Program-made: the position numbers and the translations under genes
Notes under the pieces: model-generated
Seen by the model: the letters and a program-made list of their open reading frames with translations, nothing else
What the model was told of the DNA's origin: nothing
The model's database searches: none
DNA from: Druceiella hillmani
Lineage: Eukaryota > Arthropoda > Insecta > Lepidoptera > Hepialidae
Direction of reading: 5' to 3'
Length of the DNA stretch: 64,000 nt
NCBI GenBank assembly: GCA_039881145.1
Contig: JAYKKI010000008.1
Span: 28,688,501 to 28,752,500, forward strand
Shown here: positions 1-13,900 of the stretch, one piece after another
Layout: the number at the start of each line of letters is the position of its first letter
How positions within the stretch are numbered: the stretch's first letter is position 1

Positions 1-560
1 GGTTGAATTATTCGAAAATTTAATAATTCAGTAACCTGAACGCTACATATGGGTTAAAGCTGCCAACTTTCATGATGAGCGTTTATTAATTATTTAAATA
101 CTAAAACGTTTATATAAAACAGAAGGGCTATAGAGGGATTCATGGATTTACAACTTTACCGATAAATAGGAAACTTATTTAATTTACAACATTCATTATA
201 CGTACGTCATTAGACACCGCGAGAAGTTTCGAAAAGCTCTCTTAGCTCGGGACTTAAAAGTTACTGAAGCTTTCATTTTATTATCACGATTACGAAAACT
301 TTTTTTCTTTTTCACCCAGTAATGAAGAGCCAGGACTCGTGTAAAGATTGTTATAAACATATACATTAATTATGAATTATGAATTTCTTATTAATACATT
401 ATATTTGAAACATTTACTTTAGAGAGAGCAGTGAATAAAATGTTCATATTGTAGAAAATAAAATAACACTGCAAGCAAAGAATACCTGTAGGCGGCAAGA
501 CGACTAACACATAAAAGCTTCTGGCCATTGTTAACCTTGTAGGTCTCAAAGGAATTTATG
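1..560. repeat. X block, copy A, anchor segment 1
   Basis: Seen: this stretch aligns with about 8,690-9,600 (copy B) and 15,690-16,790 (copy C). Shared landmarks are an 'ACGCTACAT' start, a stretch reading 'TTTACAACTTTACC' (A) or 'TTTATAACTTTACC' (B, C), and an end reading 'AAGGAATTTATGAAA' near 550, 9,570 and 16,752. Copy A is the most diverged of the three. No open frame is conserved between copies, so I treat it as non-coding duplicated DNA. No counterpart was found in copy D. Confidence 0.75.
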
Positions 561-782
561 AAAAGAAAATTATTTTCTTCGATTCATTGTACATTACGAG
601 TATATAACTTAACATTTGTTCAATACTTCAAAATCGTAAAAAACATTAGTCCTATTCTTTTCGTAGAGATATTTTTTGGGCACTGTTCAGAGAATGGTGA
701 TAAAGATATGTTGCATAGTGAGAACATGTCTCTTAGCATTGTTTTGAATTTCAGTATGGAAATTTGACAGGCGCACGTACAC

Positions 783-838
783 CCAATGATTTTTAATATG
801 ATCAAAAAGGTTGTTTTGATCATATTAAAAACCATTGG
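783..838. repeat. Near-perfect 25-bp hairpin
   Basis: Left arm 783-807 and right arm 814-838 are reverse complements with one mismatch, around a 6-nt loop (808-813). The arm begins CCAATG and contains ATATGATCAAAA. The B and C copies have no similar inverted repeat in the corresponding area, though the local alignment there is poor. Confidence 0.85.
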
Positions 839-839
839 A

Positions 840-2020
840 ATTTTTTGATTTGATTAATTCTTAATTTTCTCTTTGGCATCAAAGGTTTATAAAAATATTT
901 ATGGCAACATCTGATGGACGATAATATCGGACGATAATTAATGATGATTGTTAGTGTTGCTATCGGCACATAAATACTGAGTTGTGGATTTAATTTAAAA
1001 TACAATGGGTAGTATTATTTGTGTAATAGGATGGATGTAGTTGACCTTTGTTGTTTGAAGTATATTTACGAAAAATTTAATAAAAAGTTTAACATTAAAA
1101 TTTTAAACACACATCAGTTATATTTTTGCCGCAATGGGACATTGGACGTACGGAGATTGGCATACGGCGAAAATATGTTTTCCAGTGGTAGGGCAACAAT
1201 GTCTGCAACCATTTCAACCCCAATATAAGGTGTGCAAGCGAGTCTATGGAAAAGGCTGAGTTTATGGAATCAAGTTTTACTTGACGCAATGTTATCTTTC
1301 TTCTTTGGAAACATTGTAACGATGTTGATAAGATAACGAAGTTGCATAAAAAATATACAACATCGTTAAAACTGCGTGTTACATTTCCAGTTGACGGCGT
1401 GATATTTTAATGATAAGGTTTAAAATAAGGCCATGTGTTAAGGAGTGCGTCAACAAACTAGAATAAAAGTAGATGGAATTTAAAACGGAATTACTGGGTC
1501 GTCAAATAATTCACCCTGAAAAGTATTCAATTCATCTGTAATTATTTACCTAGGGGGTCGGTCTTTTGTTTCATCGCCAATGTCAACCCGCTTATTATGA
1601 AGACCTTTGTCCAAATTATTATTCTTCATTAAAATAACCACTTTGTCTAAGCTTTGAAGTGGAAAAATAATAACGTTGATGATATGCAAAGATTGTGTTT
1701 CAATTTGTTAGTTGGTTAATGGAAACGTGTAATATTTAAAATTGAGTCTATGCGTATATATTTTGTGTCTATGCTAGTATCAGCGAAATAAACTTGAGAA
1801 AAATTATAATTATTAAAGTTTCTACGTCATTTGTTTTGTATCACACAGCTCTACCTTTTCACATTAGATAATACTAAGGGGAGGACCCTTAGGGTAACCA
1901 TGCGTTCTATATGACATAGGTATTATTGTTTTAAAAAGTGACGAAATATTATTTAACATTCATATTTTCGTCGTACACGATATAATGCTAATTCCATATT
2001 TGAAGGTATAATAACGTAAT
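840..2020. other. Gene-free stretch inside X copy A
   Basis: No supported gene. Positions 1,500-1,700 align with 45,535-45,685 in copy D (shared landmarks 'TTATTATGAAGA' and 'TTTGAAGTGGAAAA'), so A and D keep a segment that B and C appear to lack. Short open frames at 1,019-1,228 and 1,095-1,289 are on opposite strands, overlap, and have no counterpart in D. I read them as chance. Confidence 0.6.
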
Positions 2021-2024
2021 TAAA

Positions 2025-2089
2025 ATGTTCCATATATATATTCCATACATATATATATATAGATGTATTTTATTTCAATGTTATGTATG

Positions 2090-2124
<35 letters not shown>

Positions 2125-2125
2125 T

Positions 2126-2180
<55 letters not shown>

Positions 2181-2200
2181 ATTATGTGTGTGTGTGTGTG
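2025..2200. repeat. (TA)n microsatellite with TATG/TG interruptions
   Basis: Alternating TA runs, broken by TATG steps and ending in a (TG)n tract around 2,184-2,200. The 'Tyr-Ile' open frame across it is an artefact of the repeat. Confidence 0.95.
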
Positions 2201-2204
2201 TATA

Positions 2205-3060
2205 TATGTTACGCAAGTGTAAAATTATACTTATGAAAGTTTTACCAGGTAATATGGTGGCAATAATTATTTTTACATCTATTTTCAAACCACTAAACTT
2301 GATTGTTACGTGCTTTATTGTCTGTAGATATAAGAAAACTTATTTAGGAAAACATAACAAAAAAAATGGAATACAAAGATATTGTTTTTGGAATACATGT
2401 TGCTTATTTTTTTTGTTCATAAATATGTTTATTTATTCTAGTACCTATTACGGAAGAATAGCCAAAGGGATTTGGATGAAGTTTTCACTGTTGGTTTGGT
2501 GCATATAGGCCATTCAATCGCAATCGATCAGTTAAAGAGAAGATATTATAATTTGCCATTACAATATAAAGCGCACTTCGTTAGTTTACTTTTTATAATT
2601 TTAATAGATGGCGTTACGTGTATTAACCTTACAGTTAACTCACTAATATTTTCTGAAGGTCAAAGCAAATGAAGCCGCGAGCACAGCTATGATAACAATA
2701 TAAACATTACGTTCGCGAACTTTTCAAACCCAAAAAGATATGGACATTTAAAATAATAATATACAATTCAATATAAGAAATAATAAATAAATAGTAGCCA
2801 TTTCCCGGTTTCCGCAATTTGACTTTTTTAGGCTGAAGCTACTTTACACTAAGTATGCACTATTTGTGATAAAATTATTGCAAAGTGTACTTTAGAGTAT
2901 TACGAAGTGTTAAAACTTATATATGTACTCTATAAGCATTTATATGACATCCCTGAAGCCTAGACTTGGACTTGATAAGTTTTTTTAAATTAATGAAGTT
3001 CCATTTCTAACAAAATTAGTTAGTTTATTAAATGGGTAGAGTATTCAATTTAAGAGTTGT
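2205..3060. other. Gene-free stretch inside X copy A
   Basis: No gene is supported. The latter part aligns loosely with 9,900-10,240 (B) and 46,030-46,380 (D). The open frame at 2,188-2,508 starts inside the microsatellite and is not shared with the paralogs. Confidence 0.5.
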
Positions 3061-3084
3061 TTTTCCATTATTTAACTAGGCCAT

Positions 3085-3590
3085 AAGACGGATCGAGTTC
3101 GAAAGTTAAATTTATTATTAAATCATTTAAAATTTTCATATTGAAACCGTCTTCTCTTTCCGGTTGGAACTGAAAACGTAATTTATAGCCGAAATTGAAA
3201 ATTGTGTCGGCCAAAAAGGCTGCTGACGGTCATTTTTATATGTTTAGCGATCTATTATATATCACTCATACAATATAATATTAATTAACAATGAAGATCG
3301 GAGTAAGTTTAGTATTTATCAATAAACCGGGGCTACATTTCTTTGCCCTTATACAGCTATCGAACGAAGTTGGCGTCTTTTAAATGAATATTTGATATAA
3401 TATTTTCGTTTGGGTGATCGTTGGTCGTTTTTTCTTCATGATTATAAAAGGGTCGCGTATCTTTTATGTATTTAGACAAAATTTTGGTGTTATTATTTAC
3501 GAAACGTGTACTGAAATAACTACATAACTTAGGATGTCGTATTAGATTTGTGTACAGTACATAACGAGATAAAGAAAAGCTCATAAAATA
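3085..3590. repeat. X core block, copy A (about 450-500 bp)
   Basis: This is the best-conserved X segment across all four copies: it matches 10,235-10,700, 17,335-17,800 and 46,390-46,815. Shared landmarks are 'ATTGAAACC(G/C)TCTT', 'GTAAGTTTAGTATTTATC' (in D reading GTTTAGAGTTTATC), 'TTTCAAATGAATA' or its variants, and 'GTTGGTCGTT'. No reading frame stays open in all four copies, including a 75-codon minus-strand frame seen only here. A non-coding function or simply a slower decay cannot be told apart by eye. Confidence 0.75.
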
Positions 3591-3819
3591 ACATTGACAA
3601 TATTTTTTGCGGAATATTATAAGGCTTCCTCAGTACATCGGTTACTGCCAACTTAATAAAATTTACTTTTGTAACAAGATTCCGTCAGTAAAAGATTTCT
3701 CTTCTTGTGAAATTAATACACAATTTTGGAAGATTGTTAATAAAGCTATGTTAAAATTTGTTTGTATAATATTTTCCAGTTTTCATAAATTTTTACAAAA
3801 ATTAATTTACTGCTAAAAC

Positions 3820-4591
3820 CATTCATCTTTCATATAATTAATAAGAAAAAATTGTTCAATATTTACCAGGAAAAGATTTAATGTTATTAATAGAATATAA
3901 TTTGAGATAAAACTGGTAAAAAAAAGTAAAGTAAAAAAAACTATTGACATGATTTGGGATGGGAAAGACAGGAAAGGACAAGGACACAAAGGAAAAGGTT
4001 TCAGGAGAGGCAGAACTTTTTCACTCGATCTTTGAAAATATTTAGAGATGTGATTTTCCTGATGTCAGGATCCAGGTGATTCTAAATTTTTGCTATTTGG
4101 ACAGTGAAGGATTTGTTGTAAGTAGTAGAGGTGTGTTTAGAAACAAGTAGGGTGAGTGAATTTTCAGATCGTAGCCCAAAGCCGTGAGCAGATAGCTATT
4201 ATGTCGTATAGCTATTATGTTGCAGTCTAACACCGTTATACACATCATAGTACCGTGAAATAGGTCTATGCTTTATCTATATTTGTTTTTCTCGAGAGAA
4301 TATTCCTCAAAGTGAAAATATATTATTAACTTTGTGTTGCCAGAATTTAGTAACTTTATTTTATAATGTTAGATTGTATTGACTACTTTGGTTTAAATAC
4401 CTTACCGCCTTTTTATGATACCGCCAGTTAATCAATCAGCATAAATAAATTTGTATAAATTATTTAAACTATATAAGGTATACAAATAGGAGGTGTGGAA
4501 GATTTGATGTTTTTAAATGGTATGAAGATTTTAACAGCATGTATTTACCATGATCATGCTCATAATAATGTTTGCGTAAAAATACTGTCTT

Positions 4592-4629
<38 letters not shown>

Positions 4630-5700
4630 TCGTTATTGACGAATTTTGAAATAGTTTTGGTGAACGAAAATACTTCAGGGTGGAGACTGCTTATTTTATG
4701 CTTTCAGATATTTCAAAAAATGTTTTATAACTTATTATTGTGTATGTAAACTTGTTTTATTTTATCACACAATGTCTCCCATACAGGTACTATTTTAGAT
4801 ACGTGATAATGTGACAAAATTAAGGGTTGGGAATAAACTATATTAAAAAGGAAAGCTTGTACAAAGTAACTTGGTATTTGGTCTAATACTGTAAATATAC
4901 TTCCATAATTTGAAATATGAAAGTTATGAAACATAATTTTTGTACTGAGTACAAATATAATCAGTATCCAATTAAAATTCATTGTTGTCTGACATACCTT
5001 TCCACAGTTAGTGTGCACAGTTAATTTAACTATATTTTTATCATTATTAATATAATGTATTATTAAAAGCCCGACTGAACTAGTAGACTAATAGAAGTTG
5101 AATTGGACTGACTAATTTTATTAAAATTCAGTCTATTACATTGTAAATACGTCGTAAATACATTTTATTATTAGTGCTGGTATGTATTTAAAAGTAAGGT
5201 GCATATTAATTTTTATATATCTATTTATACATTTTCTGTGTTCTTGTTTATATGGCTGTAGACATCGGCGATTGTACAAAGATAGTACACAAATCCCACT
5301 TACGGTTCATACACTCAGAATATTTTTGTATTTATTTTCTGGTATTATGGAATTACGTATTTAATTATGTACAATTAAGCGAGTAAGAATTTAGTTATAA
5401 AATCTGACAAAGTTATATACAGTTTTCTACGTATCATCAATTCGTTTCAAGAAGTTTGTCTGTAACTGGTAACAGTTGGTAAATCTAGAGAATTTTTCGC
5501 TGAATCGCAGTTCATAAGGCTTAATGAAATACATTAATTGGCTTTAGAATAAAGTTTGAACGGGGCGCGTATCTAGAAAAAATCTGTTAAGCACGAGAGG
5601 AACTATGAGGCACTATGAGGATTCTGTACACATTTAGGCATTCATAAACATTTAATGGTACATAATGTTTCTATCAAACTATTTACAAAATTTCAATTTT
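3820..5700. other. Diverged remainder of X copy A, no gene seen
   Basis: Around 4,190-4,260 aligns with 11,510-11,590 and 47,670-47,740 ('ATTATGTTGCAGTCTAAC' here). Around 5,260-5,370 aligns with 12,930-13,020 ('ATAGTACACAAATCCCACTT' here). The homology is patchy. A short (TA)n tract lies at 4,594-4,626. Nothing coding is conserved. Confidence 0.5.
4594..4626. repeat. (TA)n microsatellite
   Basis: Uninterrupted TA dinucleotides of about 33 bp. Confidence 0.95.
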
Positions 5701-6130
5701 TAGGACGAAAATATATTGTCTGCTGTACTTTCTCGGGCGCATATTTAAAAAAAAAATGTTATGTGATGGAACTACAACTTAATGATTTTCGGATTTTTTT
5801 CTTTTCTTGTGCTGTGAGACTTTATTTCTTGCTAAATTTCATGATTCTAGGTAAACGGGAGGTATCCAATATGTTTCGATTTACTTGCATATGCCAAAAT
5901 ATGTGGCTTAAATTGACGTATTTTTAGGATTATTCTTGATTGTGTTGACTTAGAAGCTTAATTTTTTTTACATTTCCACCGTAGGTCTAAATATTAGATA
6001 TTTATTTCCACTTGATACCTCCACGCTTTTCTGAAAGAAGGGCCTTCATACACAGACGTATGGACAAAGAAGTTTCCTATTAGGGTTTCTTTTTTCCTTT
6101 TGAGGTACGGAACTCTAAAAATATGGAATA
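5700..6130 (+). mobile_element. Degenerate lepidopteran-type dispersed repeat
   Basis: The end of the stretch reads 'AGGGTTTCTTTTTTCCTTTT' followed by 'GAGGTACGGAACTCTAAAAA'. That is a decayed form of the 'AGGGTTCC...CCTTTTGAGGTACGGAACCCTAAAAA' terminus that I know from abundant short interspersed repeats of Lepidoptera. A decayed 'cagacgtatggacaa' (family: acagacggacagac) lies just upstream at about 6,054. An internal piece, 'TTTCATGATTCTAGGTAAAC' near 5,837, also fits the family. The 5' boundary is uncertain. It is non-coding; the 90-codon open frame within it is incidental. Confidence 0.6.
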
Positions 6131-6134
6131 ATTT

Positions 6135-7535
6135 TTTTTAAAAGGGCTTAAAAAACTTTTCACGGAAATGTCACTTGCAACTTGTAAATGTTCCATAAGC
6201 TTAGGAATTTCTACGGTAAGTTTAACGGAATAATATAAAAATGTTTGTTACAGCATAATGGAGTGGCCAAGTATGTCTGTACGTGACAACGATACGGTAA
6301 ATAAGTTATGTTCAGGAGATTTTTATATTCACTTAGCATATTCATTTGATACTATCTATATAAATCCAAGTATTCATGTAAACTCCCACCTAAGCAGGGT
6401 AAGTCTCGATTATGGAACGCTACACTTTTTTGTCTTTACATATTTTTCAGTTCTTTTATTCTTAATTACAATTCTTCAATGTGATTCATCCCTACCTTTC
6501 TGGTTCATATGTATCTACGTTTCTATTTCTACTACTTCACACTTTCCATTTATTTGACAATATTTTCCTCTTAATTTTCCCGTAAATATTATACAATTGC
6601 TTTCTTACCTCTTTTGCATTATTCAATATTCAATTATTTGTACAATGTTTACGCCTAATACGCTATAATGTAGAGCTTCTATAACTATGTTTGATGTGTA
6701 ATAATACTTCAATATTTTCATATTATTTTACTTCACTTCGTTCCATTATTCTGTCAACTATATCTATGTAGCCATCATTCTTTGTCTTTCCGTTTCTTGA
6801 AAAGAAATTTCCAAAATATTTTGAGCATAATGCAAGTAATCTTGTAAAGGAAACCTAAAAAGATTCCGCATCTTAAAAAAAGAATTGTACTAATATGGGT
6901 TAAATGATATTTAAGCCACCTTAATACAATTGTGACAGTTTGGCTAAAAATTACTTAGTATCCTGAAAATAAAATGGCTATGGTTTCCTGTTTAATTGCA
7001 AAATAAACAAGGTGCACATCCGATATACATTAGGAAAAAGACTAACTCACAATATCCATACAACCTGATCTCGATTTACACATGGAAAAACTGTAATCAA
7101 TTGTGTTTTAACGTCCGGTCTGGAGCGGAAAGGGTATTATGGGATACTAACCATTAGGGCCTTTGTAAGCTCTAAGTCGGACGGAAAGCGATTTAATTGC
7201 TTCACTGCCTTCCATCTATAATATATACATAACTGGGTTTCCTACGATGGTACAGTCGCGAGAGAAATTAGTATCAACATTATAATAAAATATTTTGCAA
7301 AATGTATAAGGTTCATTCTCATGTGTTTTTTGATGATTTAGAGATCTTAGATGTGTAATTACGCAGGTAAATACATAAATATATTATAATTGTAATTATG
7401 TCTGTATGTAGCATAAAATATCATTAGTAACTAAATTGTTTGAGGTTTTTTAATCAGATTGTACACGATTTTTTACGTTACTACATATGACATACGTTTT
7501 CTCTTGATGTTCAACATCAAACAATTATTTAATTT
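6135..7535. other. Gene-free stretch before the B copy
   Basis: I see no gene, RNA gene or clear repeat. An open frame of 99 codons at 6,258-6,557 has neither splice context nor a recognisable domain, and no paralog. A locally GC-richer patch at about 7,100-7,200 is unexplained. Confidence 0.4.
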
Positions 7536-10234
7536 CAAAACTTTGAAAAATTTATGGAATCTTAAAAATAAGCAAGAACTTTAGTGTACCTAAAGCAAAA
7601 ATTGTAATTTCAGTTTTACATTTAAAGAAATTTTCAACATGTATATAAGTAATAATGCTAAGAGATTTGTCATATTTTATGAAAGTTTGAAATATATTTA
7701 TCAAATCGAAATATTTAGAAACATCACGTGCCATTATTTACCACAGAAATAATTACAAATCCGTCATGATATTGTTGAGTGGATACCTGATTTTTTTCTC
7801 ATTTTTGTCAAAAATATAAAAGTTTAATCCTTTTCAGTTCACTTCTGAATTAATTAATTAAATTCCTTTGTTGACTGGAAAATATTGCTCTTGTAGCAAT
7901 CTTTAAAGTAATAAGTCCGCCATGTGGACAAATGTTACATTGAAGACTAATAAATAAATATTCATTTATTTATGTGTCCACGAGTATTCGAAGAAATTTA
8001 TGAAAACGAAAAATATACTAATTAGCAATCACAAAATAAATTTTATTGTGCGGAAAATAAACAGTTATAATGGGGTATTTTAATTAAAACCTCGTATAAA
8101 ATTGGCATTTTATTAAAGATTTCTTCATCAAAATATAATCTCGGGACATACTTACAATCAGGTTATATCAATCGTTTATTTTCCATTCATCTCAAGTGTA
8201 CAAAATGTAAAGGTAAAAGAGAAATCGGATTTGGTCTAACGTTTTCTTGGTTGAATGCACGCTTGTGGTTCAAAATAATAATAATAAACTTTATCATTGA
8301 ATTACAAAAATAATTAAAGTAACCAAAACTGATAATTTATCTTTGAATTACAAAAGTCATAAAAATAACCAAAACTGATCATTTTTAAAATAAATTTTAT
8401 GTGAATATATTGGTTATGTTTGCAACGATACAATACCGCATACTCTTTGAGTTACTTTGTTTCAAATATTATTTGTTATATAATAAGAGATAGTGGCATG
8501 AAAAAATGATATTAACCAACTTTAAGAATCAATATATCTTGTCTATATCAGTAAATCTAGAGAGTTAAGCAATTAATAAAGACTTTCTAGAACGGTCATT
8601 AGTTTATTTATTTGTTTACCTGACTATTTTTTTCATTCTAATCTAAACATACTTGATTCATTTTTCAGACATTTCCATATAACATTTTAGATCTGAAACG
8701 CTACATAACAATTAAAATACCAAATTTCATTATGGTGTTTATAAGTTATTCAAATACTGAAACGTTCTGTGCGAAACGGCTGTACAAAATAAAAGCACCA
8801 CGGAGAGCTCCGTGGATTTATAACTTTACCAATAAATATAAAACTTATTTAATTCACAACATTCATTACACTTCATTAGATATCGTAAGAAGTTTCAGAA
8901 AATCTCTTTTAGTCTTTGAAGTTAAAAGATATTGAAACTTTCACTTTATTATTACGATTACAGAAACTCTTGCTTTTCCAATCACTAATAAAGTGCCACG
9001 AATATATTATAGTGATACTGGGTAAAGCATACATAATTATTAATATTATATAATTAACGGCATTTTTTTTCCACGCTCTAGTATAAATTATTTTCTCTCG
9101 TAATAAATTGGAAAAAATAAGCGATTTTTCAGTATTTTCCCGTTCAAATGTTACAAGTAGCCATAAAATGTATGCGATCGATAAAAATATATACCAACTA
9201 ATAAAAATGTATACGCGTATTATTTAATCTAAACATGGAGGATGGGAAACATTTAAAAACATGCTTTAAAATTTAAAAAATAACACTATTGTGAGATTTC
9301 TAATATTCTTCATAAAAAATAGTAATTAGAGATTTCATGGAAATAAAATAGCGAATTATATTATTTTTCCCATTTTTATATATATATTTTACGTGATTTG
9401 AAATTCCTCTTCCACATTCATGTAATTTGGCTATAGAAAATATAATAAATTATTTACGTTAGTGAATTTCGTCAAAAATAAAAATAACGCTGTAAGCAAG
9501 GAATATTTGAAGGTAACGAAAAGACCAAGAAATAAAAGCCTCTGGCTACCATTAGCCTTGCAGGCCTCATAAGGAATTTATGAAAGGAAAATTATTTTCA
9601 AAATACTGTTAATGAATTTTCAATTAAATATGCTTTTCTGTATTTCGCAAAAATACTGCTTTATCGAAAAAGTAATTCATTACGGACATTTTTTTATTTT
9701 CACACAGTTTTTTCTGACACATAAGCGTACAATTATGCTTGTTACAATTATATTAGGCAACACAGTCACACCAAAAATCTCTTTCTAAAAACATACTATA
9801 TAATATTCATATTACATTATTTACAAGTTTCTGCATTAGACTGACTAAGAAGTTTAAAAATACAATAATAGAAACATTGGTTTCTCAAACAGCTCACAAT
9901 TAAATATTTTCATTTATGTACAAGGAACTATAAATAAATAGTAAAGTTCAAGATTTCAAGAATTTGTCTTTTTTCAGTTAACTTTATTTATTACTTTATC
10001 ACTAAATGTGTGATAGGCAAATAATGTAATACTCTGTACTATGTTATACTATATCATGGTATGATTAAATATTAATGGTACACGTTCAAACTCTATAAGA
10101 TATTGTATATAATTATAGAAGTCTAAATTTCCAAACTTGACGGGTATTTTAATTGAAGCGATAACGTTCCCTTTATTGATCTATTTACAATAAAACTATA
10201 TTTAATTATATAATTTAATTACATATAATTTTCC

Positions 10235-10700
10235 CTTCATCAAACGACAGTCGTGAACATTATTTAAATACTTGATCTTTACATTAAATCGCTTAAATTT
10301 AGATTTAACATTGAAACCCTCTTTTCTTCACGATTTAAAACGTAATTCGTAACCGAAATTGAAAATACAGTCGGTCGAAAAAAATGCCTCCTGACCTTTT
10401 TATAACTTTATAGACCTACATTTGTCATTGAAAACGATGTTAATGAATGATGAGGGTTGAAGTAAGTTTAGTATTTATCGACCGGGACTACGGTTTGTTT
10501 GTTTCATTTAGCCGTCGAACAAAGATCGCGTCTTTCAAATGAATAATTTATCTAACGTGTCCTCTTTGGTTATCGCTGGTCGTTCTTTCGTCACAAATGT
10601 AAAAGATTCGGGTAATATGATTTACTAAATGTCTACCGAAGCATTCACACAACTTATGATCTTGTATTAGATATGTGAATGATGAATAAAGTATTAATGA
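10235..10700. repeat. X core block, copy B
   Basis: Nearly the same as 17,335-17,800 in C (differences of only a few bases per hundred by eye), and clearly homologous to 3,085-3,590 and 46,390-46,815. It is among the least diverged stretches between B and C. Confidence 0.8.
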
Positions 10701-10984
10701 AAAGTGAATGAGATAAGAACATTAATACTTGTTGTTTCTTGAGCGAATCAGCTATTGCAACCTAATTCAGTTAGAACCATGATGCACTTTGGTAATAGTA
10801 CACCTCATCAAAAGTTTTCTGTTTATTTCAAATTAACATACAATTTTGGAAAATAAACTAATTGAGCAATCAGGCTAATAAACTATAGAACAAATGGTGT
10901 CTGGTGAGATTCTTATAAAAAAACACATTTAATAATGACATGACGTAATCGGTTGTAATATTATAATTAATCAAATCATTATCT

Positions 10985-13900
10985 TTATACCTTAGGAGCA
11001 TTATTCTGGATGGAAGTCTCATTCACCCTGTTGCTGATATCCGTTATTATATATGATATCCTGCAGCTGCAGTTATAAGTTTGGTTTAATTGTAAAGCCT
11101 TCTTAAGTGCACATGTAACAAGTGAAACATTTTTTGTTTTACAGTTCATCATAAATAAATTAAAGAAACGCACGTAAAATAATTACTAAGCAAAAGTTAC
11201 TCAATCTCCACCAGATAACGACTTAATGCTATTATGACAATATAGCTCGAAATATAAAAGAGTAAATCTCCCACATAGAAAACAGGAAGACATTAATCCA
11301 GTAAATAGAAAATAAGAAGTAAACTCTTCAAACCCATGTTTCTTAGCTTCATCAACCAGAACGAATAAGCGCACAAGACTATCTTGTTACATTTTCTCCT
11401 CATTTTTATTTCACACCGTATCAGTCAACTTGTGGTAACTTCGCTGTTGAAATCTGTACTTCGCAGTGTTTCACGTGCAGAAATTCATTTGCATTCTACT
11501 GCTATAGAAATTATGTTACAGTCTAGCGCAGTTATTTACTTTCCATTGTCGTACAATGACACAATTCTACATCTATGTATAAAGCATAGGTTCATTCCAC
11601 GACACTGCAAAGCCAACAATGCGAAATTAATAATGTGTAGAAATACATTATTAATTTTATGTTACTGGAAGTTAGCAGAGTGGTTTACTTCTTATTTATT
11701 ACATTGTTTCTACAGCTGAGATACTATCTGCAGTCATATGATAAAATCAACAAGTTTTATAAAAAAATATATCGAGGCAAGGATCTAAAAAATCTAAGAT
11801 TGGTAAACATCGATAGCAATCGAAAAAAGATTGAATAAATTAAAAGCAAAACTAAATAATTTAACTAGAAAAATTGAAAATGTCGAAATATGGATATTTT
11901 TGTAAAATAAAGATTACTAAATATAATTTATATATTGAATAAAATGTAGTAGGAGATGAATAAGATTAAACAACATTTTTAAAGTTTAACGTTTAAAAGT
12001 GACAAAACGTTGTAAATATATAACATTGTTATTGTTATATGCATCCACCAGTTTTGCTCTGTATACCTCTTTAAGTACTTTCCATTTTTTATTTACATGG
12101 TGAGAAAAGCAGAAGAAATTGAAGTAAATACATCGCTGTTCTTAGACATATGCACAATTGACACAGAAATTTTTATCAATATTGGCTGTTTCGTAACCGA
12201 TCTATCGTTATACTGAAATAGAAAAATTGTAATTTTATTATAGTTTAACAGCGATTCGACTAGAATAAGGAAGAGCGAAACGGTGAAAATGTTTATTTTT
12301 CCTTGAATCCTACGACATAAAAGATAAAACTTCATAAAATAAAACAAATACCAAATAATATTTTTTTAAAAATTTTTCTTAGGAATCTCTTGCGATAAAA
12401 AATATTTCGTTTAAATTTCCAATAAAAAATGGGTTTATCACCCTTACGGCTGCACATTCCCTCATACTCGTCTTTAGTCACCAACAAAGCAATAAAATTA
12501 CATTACATAGTGTTACATGTACTTTGCGTATATCAGGCTAATGAATCAACTATTAAGTTAATGCAGTGAATAATGAAATTTATTTATTACTTAATTCAAG
12601 GATTCGAATTAGATAGAAAATAAAAATATCTATGAAAATTTAATAGAGAATTTTTTTTATTAAATTACCAGCTTATATAGAATATAATCATTATATATGG
12701 GAACATGTATTTTCCATTAAAATCCATTATTATTATACTTTTTATGCAATCAAGTAATCATGGCAACTTAAATTATTGACTAAAAATTAAGATATCACGT
12801 TCCAATAACTTAATACTCGACCAAATTGATACAACATCAAATTAAAATTATTACTATTTCCCCACTCTTAACTGAAATAACATTTGCTCGGAGACGGAGA
12901 AATCGACAGCCACATTAGGTGAACCTCCGTAAGCGTAACGATACTATACACAAATCGCACATCGCAGTTCATTTACTCAAAGTTAATTTTGTATTTTTTT
13001 GTGGTAGAATTTTAATTACTTATTATTCGTGTTTGTTAGATAGAGAAACTCGCTGAAATTATTATAAAAGGCAGTTGAAATGACATTACTTAATTTCAAG
13101 ATTGAAAGGCAACTTTGCAGTGTTCATTTCAAATTCCTTTTTTTGTTAACGTAAAAGGTTGCTAGTCAATGAGATTAGTATTTGAATATATAACCTTTCC
13201 ATAATCATATTTAACCTTCCCATAATCTAATACGCTTTTCTTCTTTTCTCATATTTCGTGAGATAAAATATGCATAAGGAAAGTGATACTATAAATTAAA
13301 CAATACTCATTTCCAAAAACACTGTTTACCATATGGTGACCCCACAAAATATTTATTATTACATTTCACTGCACAATTAACCAAAAAACCAAAATATGTC
13401 TCTTACTCAATACAAAATATGTCTCTTACCAATAACCAAAATATGTATTTCCCTCACTCAAAAGTAATATATGTTTCACGGATTAGCGTTGATTTTAGGG
13501 GAGATTTGTATGGAGAAGTGATACATTAAATAAGTTATTTTTAAAGAATAACAGCTTAAGAAGAGCTTAATAATGTAAATAAGCGAAAGTTTCACACCTT
13601 AATTAATTTTGGTTTAAAGAGGTTATTTAAAGTTCGTAGTGAGAATTCGTCGATCCTTATATTAAATTTAATTATAATAAAATAAGTAATATTACACTTG
13701 TTATTAAATAATATTATAAAACCGAGTTTTTTTGACAACCAGCTTGTTTCAGTTTTTAAACTTTACTAAAAAGTTCAAATATTTTTAAAACAAACGGTTA
13801 CCTAATACTTAGTAAATTTAAAGATATTTTAAAGACAAAGAAATTGTTACAGACTAACATTTATTAAAAAACATGAACTGTTTCACGTCCAACGCACATT
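10985..13900. other. Non-coding middle of X copy B
   Basis: Aligns throughout with about 18,075-21,560 in C, and with 46,995-49,560 in D. The 111-codon open frame at 11,384-11,719 corresponds to a broken, shorter frame at 18,474-18,662 in C and to no frame in D. That argues against it being a gene. It has no recognisable domain. Confidence 0.6.

Noticed and set aside
3357..3584. 75-codon minus-strand frame in the conserved X core
   Set aside because: It is interrupted in B, C and D, so conservation of the block is not explained by this frame.
6600..7540. Possible boundary of X copy A or an extra unit
   Set aside because: I could not find convincing matches to any other X or Y segment by eye.
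11384..11719. 111-codon plus-strand frame in copy B
   Set aside because: The paralogous frame in C is shorter and shifted, and D has none. Composition is ordinary for AT-rich noise.
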